Source: an uncultured Acidimicrobiaceae bacterium (GTDB lineage: Bacteria; Actinomycetota; Acidimicrobiia; Spongiisociales; UBA5794). Taken from it: 64,000 nt of DNA. The first letter of the stretch is position 1; the number at the start of each line of letters is the position of its first letter. Below the pieces are notes generated by a model. That model was not told where the DNA came from, did no database searches, and saw nothing but the letters and a program-made list of their open reading frames with translations. Made by a program: the position numbers and the translations under genes. The stretch lies in contig CAMYMC010000050.1 in the NCBI GenBank assembly GCA_947259365.1, forward strand, positions 28,948 through 92,947. Direction: 5' to 3'. This document shows, piece by piece, positions 17,047 through 25,745 of this stretch.

Positions 17047-18153
17047 TCAGCCCCAGATGCCCTCCGCCGTCTCGACGACGAGGCGCAACTTCGCCCACTG
17101 GTCGTCCTCGGTGATCTCGTTGCCGTGCACGGTGCTGGAGAACCCGCACTGTGGGCTGAGGCACAGGCGCTCGAGCGGCACGTACCGGGAGGCCTCGTCG
17201 ACCCTCGCCTTCAGCTCATCGGCGTCCTCGAGTTCGGGTCGCTTCGTCGTCACCAGGCCGAGCACCACGGTCTTGTCGTCGGGGACGTGACGAAGCGGGG
17301 CGAAATCGCCCGATCGCTCGTCGTCGTACTCGAGGAAGTAGGCGTCCACGTCGAGGTCGTTGAAGAGGACCTCGGCGACCGGTTCGTAGCCTCCGCTGGC
17401 GAACCAGGTGCTGCGGAAATTGCCCCGGCACAGGTGGATGCCGACGGTGAGGTCGTCCGGTTTGTCCTTGATCGCTTCGTTGATGAGGGCGGCGTACGTG
17501 CGGGGGAGCTCGTCCGGGTCGTCGCCGCGGTCGATCGCGCCCTGGCGCATCTTGGGGTCACAGAGGTAGGCGAGGTTCGTGTCGTCGAGCTGGACGTACC
17601 GTGCCCCGGCCGCATAGAGCGCGGCGATCTCGTCCCGGTAGCACTGGGCGAGGTCCTCGAAGAAGTCGTCGAGGTCGGGGTAGGACTCGATGTCGATTGC
17701 CGCCCGTCCCCCGCGGAAGTGGACCATCGTCGGCGACGGGATCGCCACCTTCGGCGTCGCGGACGTGTGCGTCGCGACGAAGCGGTAGTCGTCGACCTGG
17801 ATGGTCCGGGCGTGGCGCAGTTTGCCGGTCACCGCCAGCCGCGGCGGCGTCACGCCGACCGTCACCTGGGAGTCCGAGCTGGAGGCGATCGCGCCGCTGA
17901 CGGTGACGCCGTCGAGCTGCTCGAGGAAGTCGAGATGGAACCAGGCGCGGCGGAACTCACCGTCGGTGATGCTGCGGATGCCGGTCGATTCGAGCTGGCC
18001 GATCGCCGCGGCGATGGCCTCGTCCTCGACGGTCCGTAACTCGTCGGCGTCGATCTCGCCCCTCGCCCGGCGGTCCCGGGCCGCGAGCACCGACGGCGGC
18101 CGCAGGAGGCTGCCTACGTGGTCGGCGCGGAAAGGTGGATTCAGCTTGCTCAT
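17047..18153 (-). CDS. MetE-like cobalamin-independent methyltransferase
   Basis: 368 residues, matching only the C-terminal TIM barrel of MetE. Start FRADHVGSLLRPP is typical. Zinc ligands are visible: IHLCRGN near 259 (H and C), the glutamate in YFLEYDD near 292, and LSPQCGFSS near 345 (C). This short class includes core methionine synthases and methyltransferases for other thiol acceptors. ATG at 18153 was chosen since sequence before it is not conserved-looking. It lies at the 3' end of a five-gene same-strand run, so a role in breakdown of a methylated substrate is possible. Confidence 0.85.
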   Translation of the reverse strand: MSKLNPPFRADHVGSLLRPPSVLAARDRRARGEIDADELRTVEDEAIAAAIGQLESTGIRSITDGEFRRAWFHLDFLEQLDGVTVSGAIASSSDSQVTVGVTPPRLAVTGKLRHARTIQVDDYRFVATHTSATPKVAIPSPTMVHFRGGRAAIDIESYPDLDDFFEDLAQCYRDEIAALYAAGARYVQLDDTNLAYLCDPKMRQGAIDRGDDPDELPRTYAALINEAIKDKPDDLTVGIHLCRGNFRSTWFASGGYEPVAEVLFNDLDVDAYFLEYDDERSGDFAPLRHVPDDKTVVLGLVTTKRPELEDADELKARVDEASRYVPLERLCLSPQCGFSSTVHGNEITEDDQWAKLRLVVETAEGIWG

Positions 18154-18229
18154 CGACGAAACCCCTGGTCGGTGTGAGTCGATTATCGCCCGAATCGCCC
18201 GGCAATGCCGTGGGAGGTCCCGAGCCACG

Positions 18230-19912
18230 TCAGGGCGCAGACGCGGCCGTCAGCACCGACACCGTCCCGGTGGTGCCGTCGACGGCACCGAGGCGGATCG
18301 CAGCGTCGATGTCCTCGAGCGGTGCGCCGAACGCTGCGGCAACGTCGGCACCGCAGACCGCCGGCACCCCGAGGGAGGCGGCGACCTCGAAGAGGTGCGC
18401 CCCTCTGCCGCCGGCGACGGTGACGATGGCGGCCGCCTCCCACAGCAACGGCGCGAGGTTGTTGACGGGGTAGACCGCCACGACGATCTCGCGGGGGCCG
18501 AAGCGGGAGGCGTCGTCCGCGTCGCCCACGAGGCGCAACACACCGGCGCCGGTTCCGGCTACCACGGCGTCGCCCTCCACCGATGTGCCCAGCGCGGCGA
18601 CCGACCCGTACAGGAATGGCTCCCACCTGCCGACGCCGAAGCGGGCCGATGCCTCGGTCGATTCGTGGCCCCGGCTCACCAACCTCTCGATCGCCCCCAA
18701 GGGGAGATGGCGGAGGGTCGAAGGCTTCGTGATGGCGCCGCGCTCCGCGAGGACGACGGCGAGCCGATCGAGCGCGCCGAGCACGTCGGCGGCGAGTCGT
18801 TGGTCCGGTGGGGCAGATGCCGAGATGCGGTCGAGGGTCGCCCCCGGGTCGGGGCCCCGAAGTGAGGCGAGAACTCGTTGCGGCTCGGAGGGGTCGTCCC
18901 ACCGTTGCGCAACGAGCCGGGATGCCGCCCGCCGCGCCCTCTCCCAGAGCCGTTGCGGATCAAGACCGGGTGCGGGCGTTTCAGGCGCCGGGAGCCGGGC
19001 GAGGCCGAGCGCCCACGGAAGCACGAGCGCCTCCCCTACCGGACCAGGGTGCAGAGCCAGGAGACCCGCCACGGCGGCGAGGCGGGGATCCGTAGCGACG
19101 GGGGGCCGGGGAGCGGACGCGGCGGCGGGCGCCACCGCGTTGCGCGCCTGGAGGAGCCACACGCCGTCGTCGTCTTCGGCCCACTCGATGAGGTCGTGAC
19201 CCGTCTCGGAGCGCACCGCCCTCGCCAGAGACGCGACCTCGCTCACCAACGCCCCGGAGAGGCGCTGTCCCCCCACCGCCTCGACACCGTCGTCGCCGCC
19301 GACAACGACGGTGTCGCCGGCCACGTGGCCGGACGCGATCGCCGCCGGGTGGCCCGGGGTGCCGACGACGGTCACGGTGCCGTCGTCACCGGCCGAGGCG
19401 GATCCGCCGTGGCGGGGACGGAGCTCCGGCTGGACGAGCACGGCCATCTTCGTCGCTCCCGGCGCGACCCCGGTTGCCCGCGCCCTGCCGAGGGCGTCTT
19501 CGGTGAACACCGATGCCCAGCAGCCGGACACCGCTCGCGGCAGCTCCTCGGGAGCCGTCTCACCGTACGACGCGAACGCACCGGCCCACGCCGCCTCCGC
19601 CTCGCCCAACGTCGAAGACCGCACCACGAGGCGGCTGCCGAGGCGACGGCCGGCCGCGACGACCTCCGACGCGAGCGCATCGTCGAGGCCCCGGCCGGAG
19701 ATGAAGAGCCTCGCCGCCCCCGACCCTCCCTCGGCGAGGACCCGGGAGCCGGCCTCGATTGCCGCCGACCCGGCCCCGATCACCACGACGAAACCTGGTA
19801 GCACCGGGAGCCCGGCGGCCCGGGTGGCCGAGAGCGACGCAGCCTTGGCGCCGGCGACGGCGGGGTCGGCGGCCCGGTCGTCGTCGAGGTCGACGATGCC
19901 GGTGGTGCTCAA
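18230..19912 (-). CDS. PEP-utilising phosphotransferase-like protein
   Basis: 560 residues. An N-terminal ATP-grasp domain like pyruvate phosphate dikinase (about 1-260; GAKAASLSATRAAGLPVLPGF, SRLVVRSST, LLQARNAV), a middle helical region (about 270-440) and a C-terminal swivelling domain with the phosphohistidine motif GGRGAHLFEVAASLGVP near 515. There is no PEP/pyruvate-binding barrel. The layout recalls rifampicin phosphotransferase, with an unknown middle substrate domain. The start is TTG at 19912, overlapping the stop of the M24 gene (TTGA), so the pair is coupled. Confidence 0.78.
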   Translation of the reverse strand: MSTTGIVDLDDDRAADPAVAGAKAASLSATRAAGLPVLPGFVVVIGAGSAAIEAGSRVLAEGGSGAARLFISGRGLDDALASEVVAAGRRLGSRLVVRSSTLGEAEAAWAGAFASYGETAPEELPRAVSGCWASVFTEDALGRARATGVAPGATKMAVLVQPELRPRHGGSASAGDDGTVTVVGTPGHPAAIASGHVAGDTVVVGGDDGVEAVGGQRLSGALVSEVASLARAVRSETGHDLIEWAEDDDGVWLLQARNAVAPAAASAPRPPVATDPRLAAVAGLLALHPGPVGEALVLPWALGLARLPAPETPAPGLDPQRLWERARRAASRLVAQRWDDPSEPQRVLASLRGPDPGATLDRISASAPPDQRLAADVLGALDRLAVVLAERGAITKPSTLRHLPLGAIERLVSRGHESTEASARFGVGRWEPFLYGSVAALGTSVEGDAVVAGTGAGVLRLVGDADDASRFGPREIVVAVYPVNNLAPLLWEAAAIVTVAGGRGAHLFEVAASLGVPAVCGADVAAAFGAPLEDIDAAIRLGAVDGTTGTVSVLTAASAP

Positions 19913-21144
19913 TCCACCACGATGATCTCGTGGGACTTGTACGTCGTGACCATCTCGATGCCCGTCTCGGTCACGTACAGCATCTCCTCGAGCCGGACCC
20001 CGAAATCGTGGAGCTTGCCGTGCTGGGTCTCGAGGGCGAACGTCATGCCCGGCTCGATCGTGACCGGATGGTCGAGTGACCAGATGCGCGAGATCACCGG
20101 CGGGTCGTATTGAGCGAGCCCGAGGCCGTGGCCCCAGTTGTTCGCCGCCGCCTGGTCCTCCTCCTCATAGCCCCAGATCTCCGCCGCCGGCCACTTCGCC
20201 GCCACGTCGGCGGTGGTCACCCCGGGCCCGGTGGCCTCGATGGAGTCCCACAGCCAGGTGTGCGCCTCGTCGTAGACCGCCTTCATCTCATCGGTCGGGG
20301 TGCCGCCGACGCAGTACGTCCGGTAACAGCACGACTTGAACCCGTTCCACGTCAGTGCGGCGAGGTCGATGATGACGAGGTCGCCGGGGCGGATCATCCG
20401 GTCGGAGAAGTTGCGCCAGTTGGGCCAGGCGTTGGGGCCCGAAGACACGATGACGTCCTCGACGTCCTCCATGCCCTGGATCGAGTAGAGCTGCTCGAAG
20501 CCGAACGCGGCGACTTCGTTCTCGGTGAGGCCCGGCTTGAGGAACTGGGTGAACTCGTAGTGGACCTTGTCGCAGATCGAGCCGACGACCTGGAACGCCT
20601 TGACCTCGTCCGGGCTCTTGATGGCCCTGGCCTCCATCATCGGGGTCATCCCGTCGGTCCACTCGATGCCGTGCTCTTCGAAGGCGCGGACGAGGTTGAT
20701 GTCGATGAAGTCGACCCCGAGCGGCTTGTCGCGGATGCCGGCAGCTTCGAGGTCGGCGATGAGGGCACGAGTGAACTTGTCGACCTGCTGCTTCGACGCC
20801 GGCCCCACCGCCCCCTTGATCCAGGCGTACGAGTACCGGATGTTCTCCTTCGGGATCCACGGGTTGTGGACCTCGAGGTGGAAGCCGATGTCGCCCTGCT
20901 CGTAGACGATCGGCTTCTGCCCCTCGATGAGCACCACGTAGCGGAGCCCGGGCTTGAGCCGGTTCCAGCCGGGAGTCAGCGTCGATGAGACATAGCGCAT
21001 GTTCTCGTCGTAGAAGAGAAGGAGCGCCCCGAGGCCGTGGCGCCGCATCGCCTCGTGGGCCCTCGTGAGGCGCCATTGGCGCACGGCCTCCCAGTTGATC
21101 CCTTCCTTCCAGTCGGTGCTGAGGACGCCGAAGGCTTCCCTCAT
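19909..21144 (-). CDS. M24 (creatinase/aminopeptidase P fold) hydrolase
   Basis: 411 residues, M24 pita-bread fold with an N-terminal domain (about 1-170). Of the five metal ligands of dinuclear M24 peptidases, I can place Asp in LVIIDLAAL near 255, His in NNWGHGLGL near 335, Glu in FALETQHG near 370 and Glu in GVRLEEMLY near 384. The second Asp (normally in an SD-x-TRT block) is replaced by cysteine in SCCYRTYCVG. This suggests a non-peptidase member such as creatinase, ectoine hydrolase or DddP-like enzymes. It overlaps the PEP-utilising gene and belongs to the candidate catabolic cluster. Confidence 0.85.
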   Translation of the reverse strand: MREAFGVLSTDWKEGINWEAVRQWRLTRAHEAMRRHGLGALLLFYDENMRYVSSTLTPGWNRLKPGLRYVVLIEGQKPIVYEQGDIGFHLEVHNPWIPKENIRYSYAWIKGAVGPASKQQVDKFTRALIADLEAAGIRDKPLGVDFIDINLVRAFEEHGIEWTDGMTPMMEARAIKSPDEVKAFQVVGSICDKVHYEFTQFLKPGLTENEVAAFGFEQLYSIQGMEDVEDVIVSSGPNAWPNWRNFSDRMIRPGDLVIIDLAALTWNGFKSCCYRTYCVGGTPTDEMKAVYDEAHTWLWDSIEATGPGVTTADVAAKWPAAEIWGYEEEDQAAANNWGHGLGLAQYDPPVISRIWSLDHPVTIEPGMTFALETQHGKLHDFGVRLEEMLYVTETGIEMVTTYKSHEIIVVD

Positions 21145-21268
21145 CTGCCCTCCTCCGCGCTAGGGGCCTGCCCGCACCGCGGGCGCCTGATCGTCGTGGT
21201 GGATCTCGTTGTGGCGGCCGGGACGCGATCCTGCCGGGACCCGGCTCTTCCAGGAAGGTAGTTCGGAC

Positions 21269-22516
21269 TCAAGACGGCGTCGCCCCCGGCAAGACCTTCT
21301 CGACGAGGGCGAGAAACTCGGATTCTTCGAGAAGGTCCCGCTTGGCGAGCGATGCCTCCTTGACGAGCACGAGGATCTCCGTCATCTCGTCGACGGACGC
21401 AGTGATCCCGTGACGGTCGAGCCAGATCGCCACCGAGTCGAGCCCGGAGCCCTTGCCGAGGACGATCGTCGGCGGTGGCTGGCCGACGAGCTCCGGCCGA
21501 TAGGGAAAGGCCTCCGTGAGGTGCTCTTCACCGACGTTGTTGACCCAGCTGGCGATGATCCCCGACTCCACGTAGAACAGCTGCTCGCCGATGACCGGTC
21601 GGTTGGACGGCTGCTCGACGTCGGCGAGGCCGAGGACGAGGCGGGAGATGTCGTAGAAGCGCTCGGTCTTGATGCCGGTGTCGACGCCGTACATCGTCAA
21701 CAGCGCGAGCATCGTCTCCTCCATCGGCGCGTTGCCGGCGCGCTCCCCCATCCCGGCGACCGTGGTCTGGATGACGGAGGCACCTTCGGCGACGGCGAGC
21801 ACGGTGTTGGCAACGCCCATGCCGAAGTCCATGTGGAAGTGGGTCTCGAGAGGCACTCCGAGCCGCTCCCTGACGTTCTTGGCGAAATACGTCACGGCGT
21901 GGGGGGAGATGACGCCGAACGTGTCGACGAGCCCGACGGTGTCGACATGGCCGTCGCGGGCCACGGTCGCGAGATCCTCGAGGAGCTCGACCATGCCGGC
22001 CCGAGTCGCGTCGATGGGGAAGAACGACACCTTGAGCCCGTGCTCGTGGGCGTAGGACGTGGCCTCGATCGACAGCTCGATCGCCTTCTTCACCTCCCAC
22101 CGGTACGCCCGTTCGATCAGATGGTGACTCGCCGGGATCTCCATGACGACCCCGGACACGCCGGTGTCGATGGCCAGCTTGACGTCGTCGAGCATGCAGC
22201 GGGAGAAGGCGTAGATCTCGGCGTCGAGCCCGGCGGCGGCGATGCTGCGCACGGCGACCTCATCGGCGGGGGACACTGCGGGAAGGCCGGCCTCGATGCG
22301 ATGCACCCCGGCTTCGGAGAGCGCCGCGGCGATGCGGAGCTTGTCGTCGGCGGAGAACTCGACGCCCGCCTGCTGCTCACCGTCCCGCAGCGTGACGTCG
22401 TGGACCTGCAACCCGGGGTCGATGGCGAAGCCGTCCGTGACCTCGGGGAGGTAGTTCCACGGGCTGGAGAACCAGCGGTCCGACTTCCAGGGCGTGGGGC
22501 CGTCCGTCATCGGCAT
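21269..22516 (-). CDS. DRE-TIM acyltransferase/lyase (isopropylmalate synthase-like)
   Basis: 415 residues. The metal-binding start HDVTLRDGEQQAGVEF near residue 39 and AGMGERAGNAP near 250 place it in the HMGL/isopropylmalate/homocitrate synthase family. The third metal block reads THFHMDFGMGVANT where most members have H-x-HNDxGLA, so an Asn is Met. The C-terminal regulatory LeuA domain is absent. It could condense acetyl-CoA with a 2-oxoacid or be an aldolase. It lies between the M24 gene and the zinc dehydrogenase on the same strand; gaps of 105-124 nt. Confidence 0.85.
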   Translation of the reverse strand: MPMTDGPTPWKSDRWFSSPWNYLPEVTDGFAIDPGLQVHDVTLRDGEQQAGVEFSADDKLRIAAALSEAGVHRIEAGLPAVSPADEVAVRSIAAAGLDAEIYAFSRCMLDDVKLAIDTGVSGVVMEIPASHHLIERAYRWEVKKAIELSIEATSYAHEHGLKVSFFPIDATRAGMVELLEDLATVARDGHVDTVGLVDTFGVISPHAVTYFAKNVRERLGVPLETHFHMDFGMGVANTVLAVAEGASVIQTTVAGMGERAGNAPMEETMLALLTMYGVDTGIKTERFYDISRLVLGLADVEQPSNRPVIGEQLFYVESGIIASWVNNVGEEHLTEAFPYRPELVGQPPPTIVLGKGSGLDSVAIWLDRHGITASVDEMTEILVLVKEASLAKRDLLEESEFLALVEKVLPGATPS

Positions 22517-22621
22517 CCTGTTGACCTCCCGGTGAGCGGCCGCGGCGACCCGGCCGACCCTACACGGTGAGCCCGACGCGGGGCCGGTCGGCCCCGTCCC
22601 GTCTCACCCCGCTTCGATCCC

Positions 22622-23653
22622 TCACGCATGCGCGCCCTGACCGGCGGGCGACAGGTCGAGGACGACCTTGAGGTTGTCTCCTCCCACCGCGGCGAATGCG
22701 GCGGCCGCGTCATCGAGTCGGAAGCGGGCGGTGACGAGGGGCTCGAGGTGTAACCGCCCCCCGGCCGTGAGCGCGATCGCCGCGTCGTAGTCGGCGGGGC
22801 CGGCGGCGCGAGGGCTGTGCACTGTGAGCTCCTTGAAGTACAGCTGGTAGTACGGAAGCTCCCCGGTGCCGTCGGTCACGGTGCCGAACGCGAGGACGTG
22901 TCCTGCCGGCGCGGCGAGCTCGATCGCGCGGGCCAGGGTGGCCTCGGTGCCGACCGACTCCACGACGAGGTCGGCGCCCCTGCCGCCGGTGGCTTCGGCG
23001 ACGATCTCCGCCGCCTCGTCCGGGGTTGTCGTCCTCCCTGCTCCGAGCCCGGCGGCGAGTTCACGCTTCCAGCGCGACCGGGTCACCCCGATCACGTTCG
23101 CTCCACGGGAGGCGAGCAACTGGGCGTGGAGCTGACCCGCGACGCCGAGGCCGATGACAGCAGCGGTCTCGTCTGGGAACACCGACACGGTCCGCTGGGC
23201 GTGGACGACGGTGGCGAGCACCTGGAGCACCGCCGCCGCATCCCGGGAGACGGCGGCGGGAATGACGTGGAGGAACACCTCGTCGATCTCGATCTCCTCG
23301 GAGAAGACTCCGTCGACGTCGCGGCCGAGAAGGCCCCCGGCGGCGCAGAGGTGGCGCAGGTCGCGGCGGCACAGGTCACAACGCCCGCAGAAGGTGGCGG
23401 GGTTGATGAGGACCCTGGACCCGGCAGGGATGTCGCCGCCCGGCGCGCCGTGAACGACCTCCCCCACCATCTCGTGACCCATCACCCGCGGGTACTCGAC
23501 GGGGATCGACCCGGCGAGGATCTTGAGGTCGGTGCCGCAGATCCCGGCTTGGTCGACGCGCACCACCGCGCGGTCGGATCGCGGCGGCGCCGGCATGTCG
23601 CGAACCTCGACCGAGCCCGGCCCGGTTGTCACGACGGCGCGCACAGCCCTCAT
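22622..23653 (-). CDS. Zinc-dependent medium-chain alcohol dehydrogenase
   Basis: 343 residues. Catalytic zinc ligands: GICGTDLK near 38 and MGHEMVGEV near 58; structural zinc cysteines CGRCDLCRRDLRHLC near 89-103; Rossmann motif VIGLGVAGQLHAQLL near 165. It resembles threonine/sorbitol/galactitol-type dehydrogenases; substrate unknown. The ATG at 23653 overlaps the stop of a possible 23-codon leader ORF (ATGA). First gene of the five-gene cluster that runs down to 17047. Confidence 0.9.
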   Translation of the reverse strand: MRAVRAVVTTGPGSVEVRDMPAPPRSDRAVVRVDQAGICGTDLKILAGSIPVEYPRVMGHEMVGEVVHGAPGGDIPAGSRVLINPATFCGRCDLCRRDLRHLCAAGGLLGRDVDGVFSEEIEIDEVFLHVIPAAVSRDAAAVLQVLATVVHAQRTVSVFPDETAAVIGLGVAGQLHAQLLASRGANVIGVTRSRWKRELAAGLGAGRTTTPDEAAEIVAEATGGRGADLVVESVGTEATLARAIELAAPAGHVLAFGTVTDGTGELPYYQLYFKELTVHSPRAAGPADYDAAIALTAGGRLHLEPLVTARFRLDDAAAAFAAVGGDNLKVVLDLSPAGQGAHA

Positions 23654-23721
23654 CTCGGGCCCGGGGCCGACCCGCCGGCCGCGGTACCGCGACCGGTGTT
23701 GCGCGCACGCGATGTTGCCAT
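23650..23721 (-). CDS. Possible 23-residue leader ORF before the dehydrogenase
   Basis: A short frame starts at ATG 23721 with a strong GGGAGGG Shine-Dalgarno just upstream and ends in TGA overlapping the dehydrogenase ATG (ATGA). The peptide is basic then Gly/Pro rich and resembles nothing known. The dehydrogenase has no Shine-Dalgarno of its own, so coupled translation is possible. A CATAAT -10-like hexamer lies about 40 nt upstream. Low confidence. Confidence 0.35.
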   Translation of the reverse strand: MATSRARNTGRGTAAGGSAPGPR

Positions 23722-23974
23722 CAACCCTCCCTGTGCGAACGGACGAGCGGGTCGGTCATTATGCATGATTGCCCCTCCCGGACTCGGGCGCCTTCGCCAG
23801 CCCGGCGACCTCAGCCGCACCCGACGACGAGGGCGGCCGCCGGCCGTTCGACGTCGGTCGTCAGCCAGGCGGAACCGGGGGGCCTCCCTCCGAGCCGTGT
23901 CATACGTCTCGACGGTGACCGATGCCGGCGCAGCCTCCACAGAGAGCGTTCGTCGACGGCTTCGAGGATCCGGG
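23722..23974. other. Intergenic: dehydrogenase promoter region
   Basis: About 250 nt without a supported gene between the zinc dehydrogenase leader and tRNA-Ala. A CATAAT hexamer near 23758-23763 on the minus strand could be the -10 for the cluster. Open frames here look like noise. Confidence 0.4.
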
Positions 23975-24048
23975 TGGAGGTGACGGGATTTGAACCCGTG
24001 ACCCCTACGTTGCGAACGTAGTGCTCTGCCAGACTGAGCTACACCCCC
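23975..24048 (-). tRNA. tRNA-Ala (CGC)
   Basis: 74 nt cloverleaf: acceptor GGGGGTG/CACCTCC with one G-T pair, anticodon loop TTCGCAA giving CGC (alanine), T-loop GGTTCAAATCC. The 3' CCA is not encoded. Confidence 0.95.
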
Positions 24049-24105
24049 GGGCGGGGCGACAGGATAACGGATCGACGTCCGTCGGCATCCAGCCCCGAAA
24101 CGAGT

Positions 24106-24747
24106 TCAGCCGCCGGGTGGCTGCAGCGTCGCCCTGAGGCGCTCCTGGACGATCGTCGTCGTGAGGTCGGCCCGGCTGCGTTCGATGAGGGAACGAGCCA
24201 CGTCGGTCGTCCTCCGCAGACCGGCCGTCATGCCGTCGGGGTAGTCGAGCGATTGGAGCAGATCCTGGATCGCCTCCATGTCGCGAAACGTCGCCTCGGC
24301 GGCATCGAGCTCGCCGGTGCGGAGCTGGTCGAGGAGGCGCCGCCGCTGCTCCCCCACGGCCTCGCCGAGCCCCTTGAGGTACGGAACAGAGTCGAGGCCG
24401 AGGTCTGCCGGCAGCGGCAGCGTCTCGCCGGCGAGGAGGGCCGCAGTGAGCTCGGCCTCGGCGTACTCCTTGACGGCGTCGTAGAAGAACCCGGCGTAGT
24501 AGATGTCGCGATGCTCGGCGAGCGGGGCCTCCGTCTCGGCGATGAGCGCGCCGACCTCGTCGAGCAGCCCGCGCGCCCGCGCCGTCTCGCCGCGATGGAG
24601 CGCCCGGATCGCGTTTGCAGACGAGCGGATCATCCGGCGGCAGTTCTTCAGCGCCATCTCACGGACGTCGTTCTTGGCGTCGAGTTCGGCGCGGACCGCG
24701 GTCTCGAGCGCCTCGAGGTCGACGGACCGGCTCACCGAGCCGGTCAC
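24106..24747 (-). CDS. Translin family protein
   Basis: 213 residues, predicted all-helical. The pattern of translin/archaeal translin-like proteins is visible: CRRMIRSSANAIRALHRGE near 36-54, FYDAVKEYAEAELT near 88, LGLDSVPYLKGLGEAVGEQRR near 115, and DYPDGMTAGLRRTTDVARS near 168. Eukaryotic translin with TRAX forms the C3PO RNase; translin itself binds single-stranded nucleic acid. I see no acidic TRAX-like catalytic triad with certainty. The start GTG at 24747 overlaps the stop of the SepX/GlpR-like gene (GTGA), so it is co-translated with a divisome-type protein. Confidence 0.72.
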   Translation of the reverse strand: MTGSVSRSVDLEALETAVRAELDAKNDVREMALKNCRRMIRSSANAIRALHRGETARARGLLDEVGALIAETEAPLAEHRDIYYAGFFYDAVKEYAEAELTAALLAGETLPLPADLGLDSVPYLKGLGEAVGEQRRRLLDQLRTGELDAAEATFRDMEAIQDLLQSLDYPDGMTAGLRRTTDVARSLIERSRADLTTTIVQERLRATLQPPGG

Positions 24748-25187
24748 CCGGCGACGACGCGAACGGTATGCCGCTGCGGATCCTTCGCCGGGCCGGATGT
24801 CTCCCGGGGCGGCATGGCTACCGTCGTCTGTTCGGCGAGCGCACGCGCCTGGCGGGCGTACAGCAGCATCGTCACGAAGCCGGCGAGAGCGACGTCGAAG
24901 GCGAGGCTGACCCCGAGCCAGACCACACTCGAGCGCCAGATGGCGAGCGCGAGCGTGGCGAAGGCTCCCGCGGCGAAGATGACGAGCGTGCGCTGTCGCC
25001 GCGCCGTCGCCCGGCGCCGTGCCGCGACCTCCTGAGCGGTGCTCGACGCGACGGTCGCGAGCAGCGCCGTGTTGCGCGCGAACGTCCGGGTCGTCGCCAT
25101 CGGGGCCCTGCGCCGGTTCTCAACGACCGAAGGCAGCAAGAAGGCGGCCCAGATCACAACGATCAAGATGAAGCCGATCAGCTGCAT
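24744..25187 (-). CDS. SepX/GlpR-like membrane protein
   Basis: 147 residues. One membrane segment at the N-terminus (about 2-20), a basic cytosolic stretch (RTFARNTALLA, ARRRATARRQRT), then two more membrane segments (about 66-110). The layout and context match actinobacterial SepX/GlpR, a divisome protein whose partner Glp is a MoeA homologue; a moeA/glp gene lies 1 kb upstream on the same strand with moaC and mog between. Sequence similarity alone is weak, so the call rests largely on synteny and topology. Confidence 0.55.
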   Translation of the reverse strand: MQLIGFILIVVIWAAFLLPSVVENRRRAPMATTRTFARNTALLATVASSTAQEVAARRRATARRQRTLVIFAAGAFATLALAIWRSSVVWLGVSLAFDVALAGFVTMLLYARQARALAEQTTVAMPPRETSGPAKDPQRHTVRVVAG

Positions 25188-25256
25188 TGGTGGTCCCTTA
25201 CTCCGCCAGCCTGCCGAGCGTAGGCCGACGTGCCGCCCGTACCAAGGATCGTTGGT

Positions 25257-25745
25257 TCAAGAGTCGAAGGCATTGTGGTCGGTGTCCGCCGACAACAGCA
25301 AACCCACACCGTGGGCCAGAGCCGGCCCGATGACGCCCAGGGACTCCTCGACGCCCTTCACCGACCCGGGCAGGTTCACGATGAGGGTCGTGCCCCTGAT
25401 TCCGGCGACGCCGCGCGACAGCATCCCGTGCGGATTGACACCGAACGTGGCCGCCCGCATCGCCTCGGCGAGCCCCGGCGCGGGCCGGTCGATGACCGAC
25501 CGGGTCGCCTCCGGGGTGAGATCTCGCGGGGCGAATCCGGTGCCGCCAGTCGTCAGCACGAGATCGGCCCGACCGGCATGGGCGAGGAGCGCATCGGCGA
25601 CCGAGTCGACGCCGTCGGGTACGACCGCGGTGGCCACGACCTCGAACCCGTACGACTCGACGAGGCGTGCAGCCACCGGACCGGAGCGATCGTCCGCTTC
25701 CCCCCGGCTCACGCGATCGCTCACGGTGATGATCGCGGCCTTCAA
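25257..25745 (-). CDS. mog: MogA/MoaB-type molybdopterin adenylyltransferase
   Basis: 162 residues, MoCF-binding fold. Visible are AAIITVSDRVSRGEADDRSG near 4-23, DLVLTTGGTGFAPRDLTPEAT near 66-86 and the substrate-binding loop ATFGVNPHGMLSR near 104. It adenylates molybdopterin for molybdenum insertion. The start is a TTG at 25745 overlapping the moaC stop (TTGA). In the conserved actinobacterial moeA-moaC-mog order. Confidence 0.9.
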   Translation of the reverse strand: MKAAIITVSDRVSRGEADDRSGPVAARLVESYGFEVVATAVVPDGVDSVADALLAHAGRADLVLTTGGTGFAPRDLTPEATRSVIDRPAPGLAEAMRAATFGVNPHGMLSRGVAGIRGTTLIVNLPGSVKGVEESLGVIGPALAHGVGLLLSADTDHNAFDS

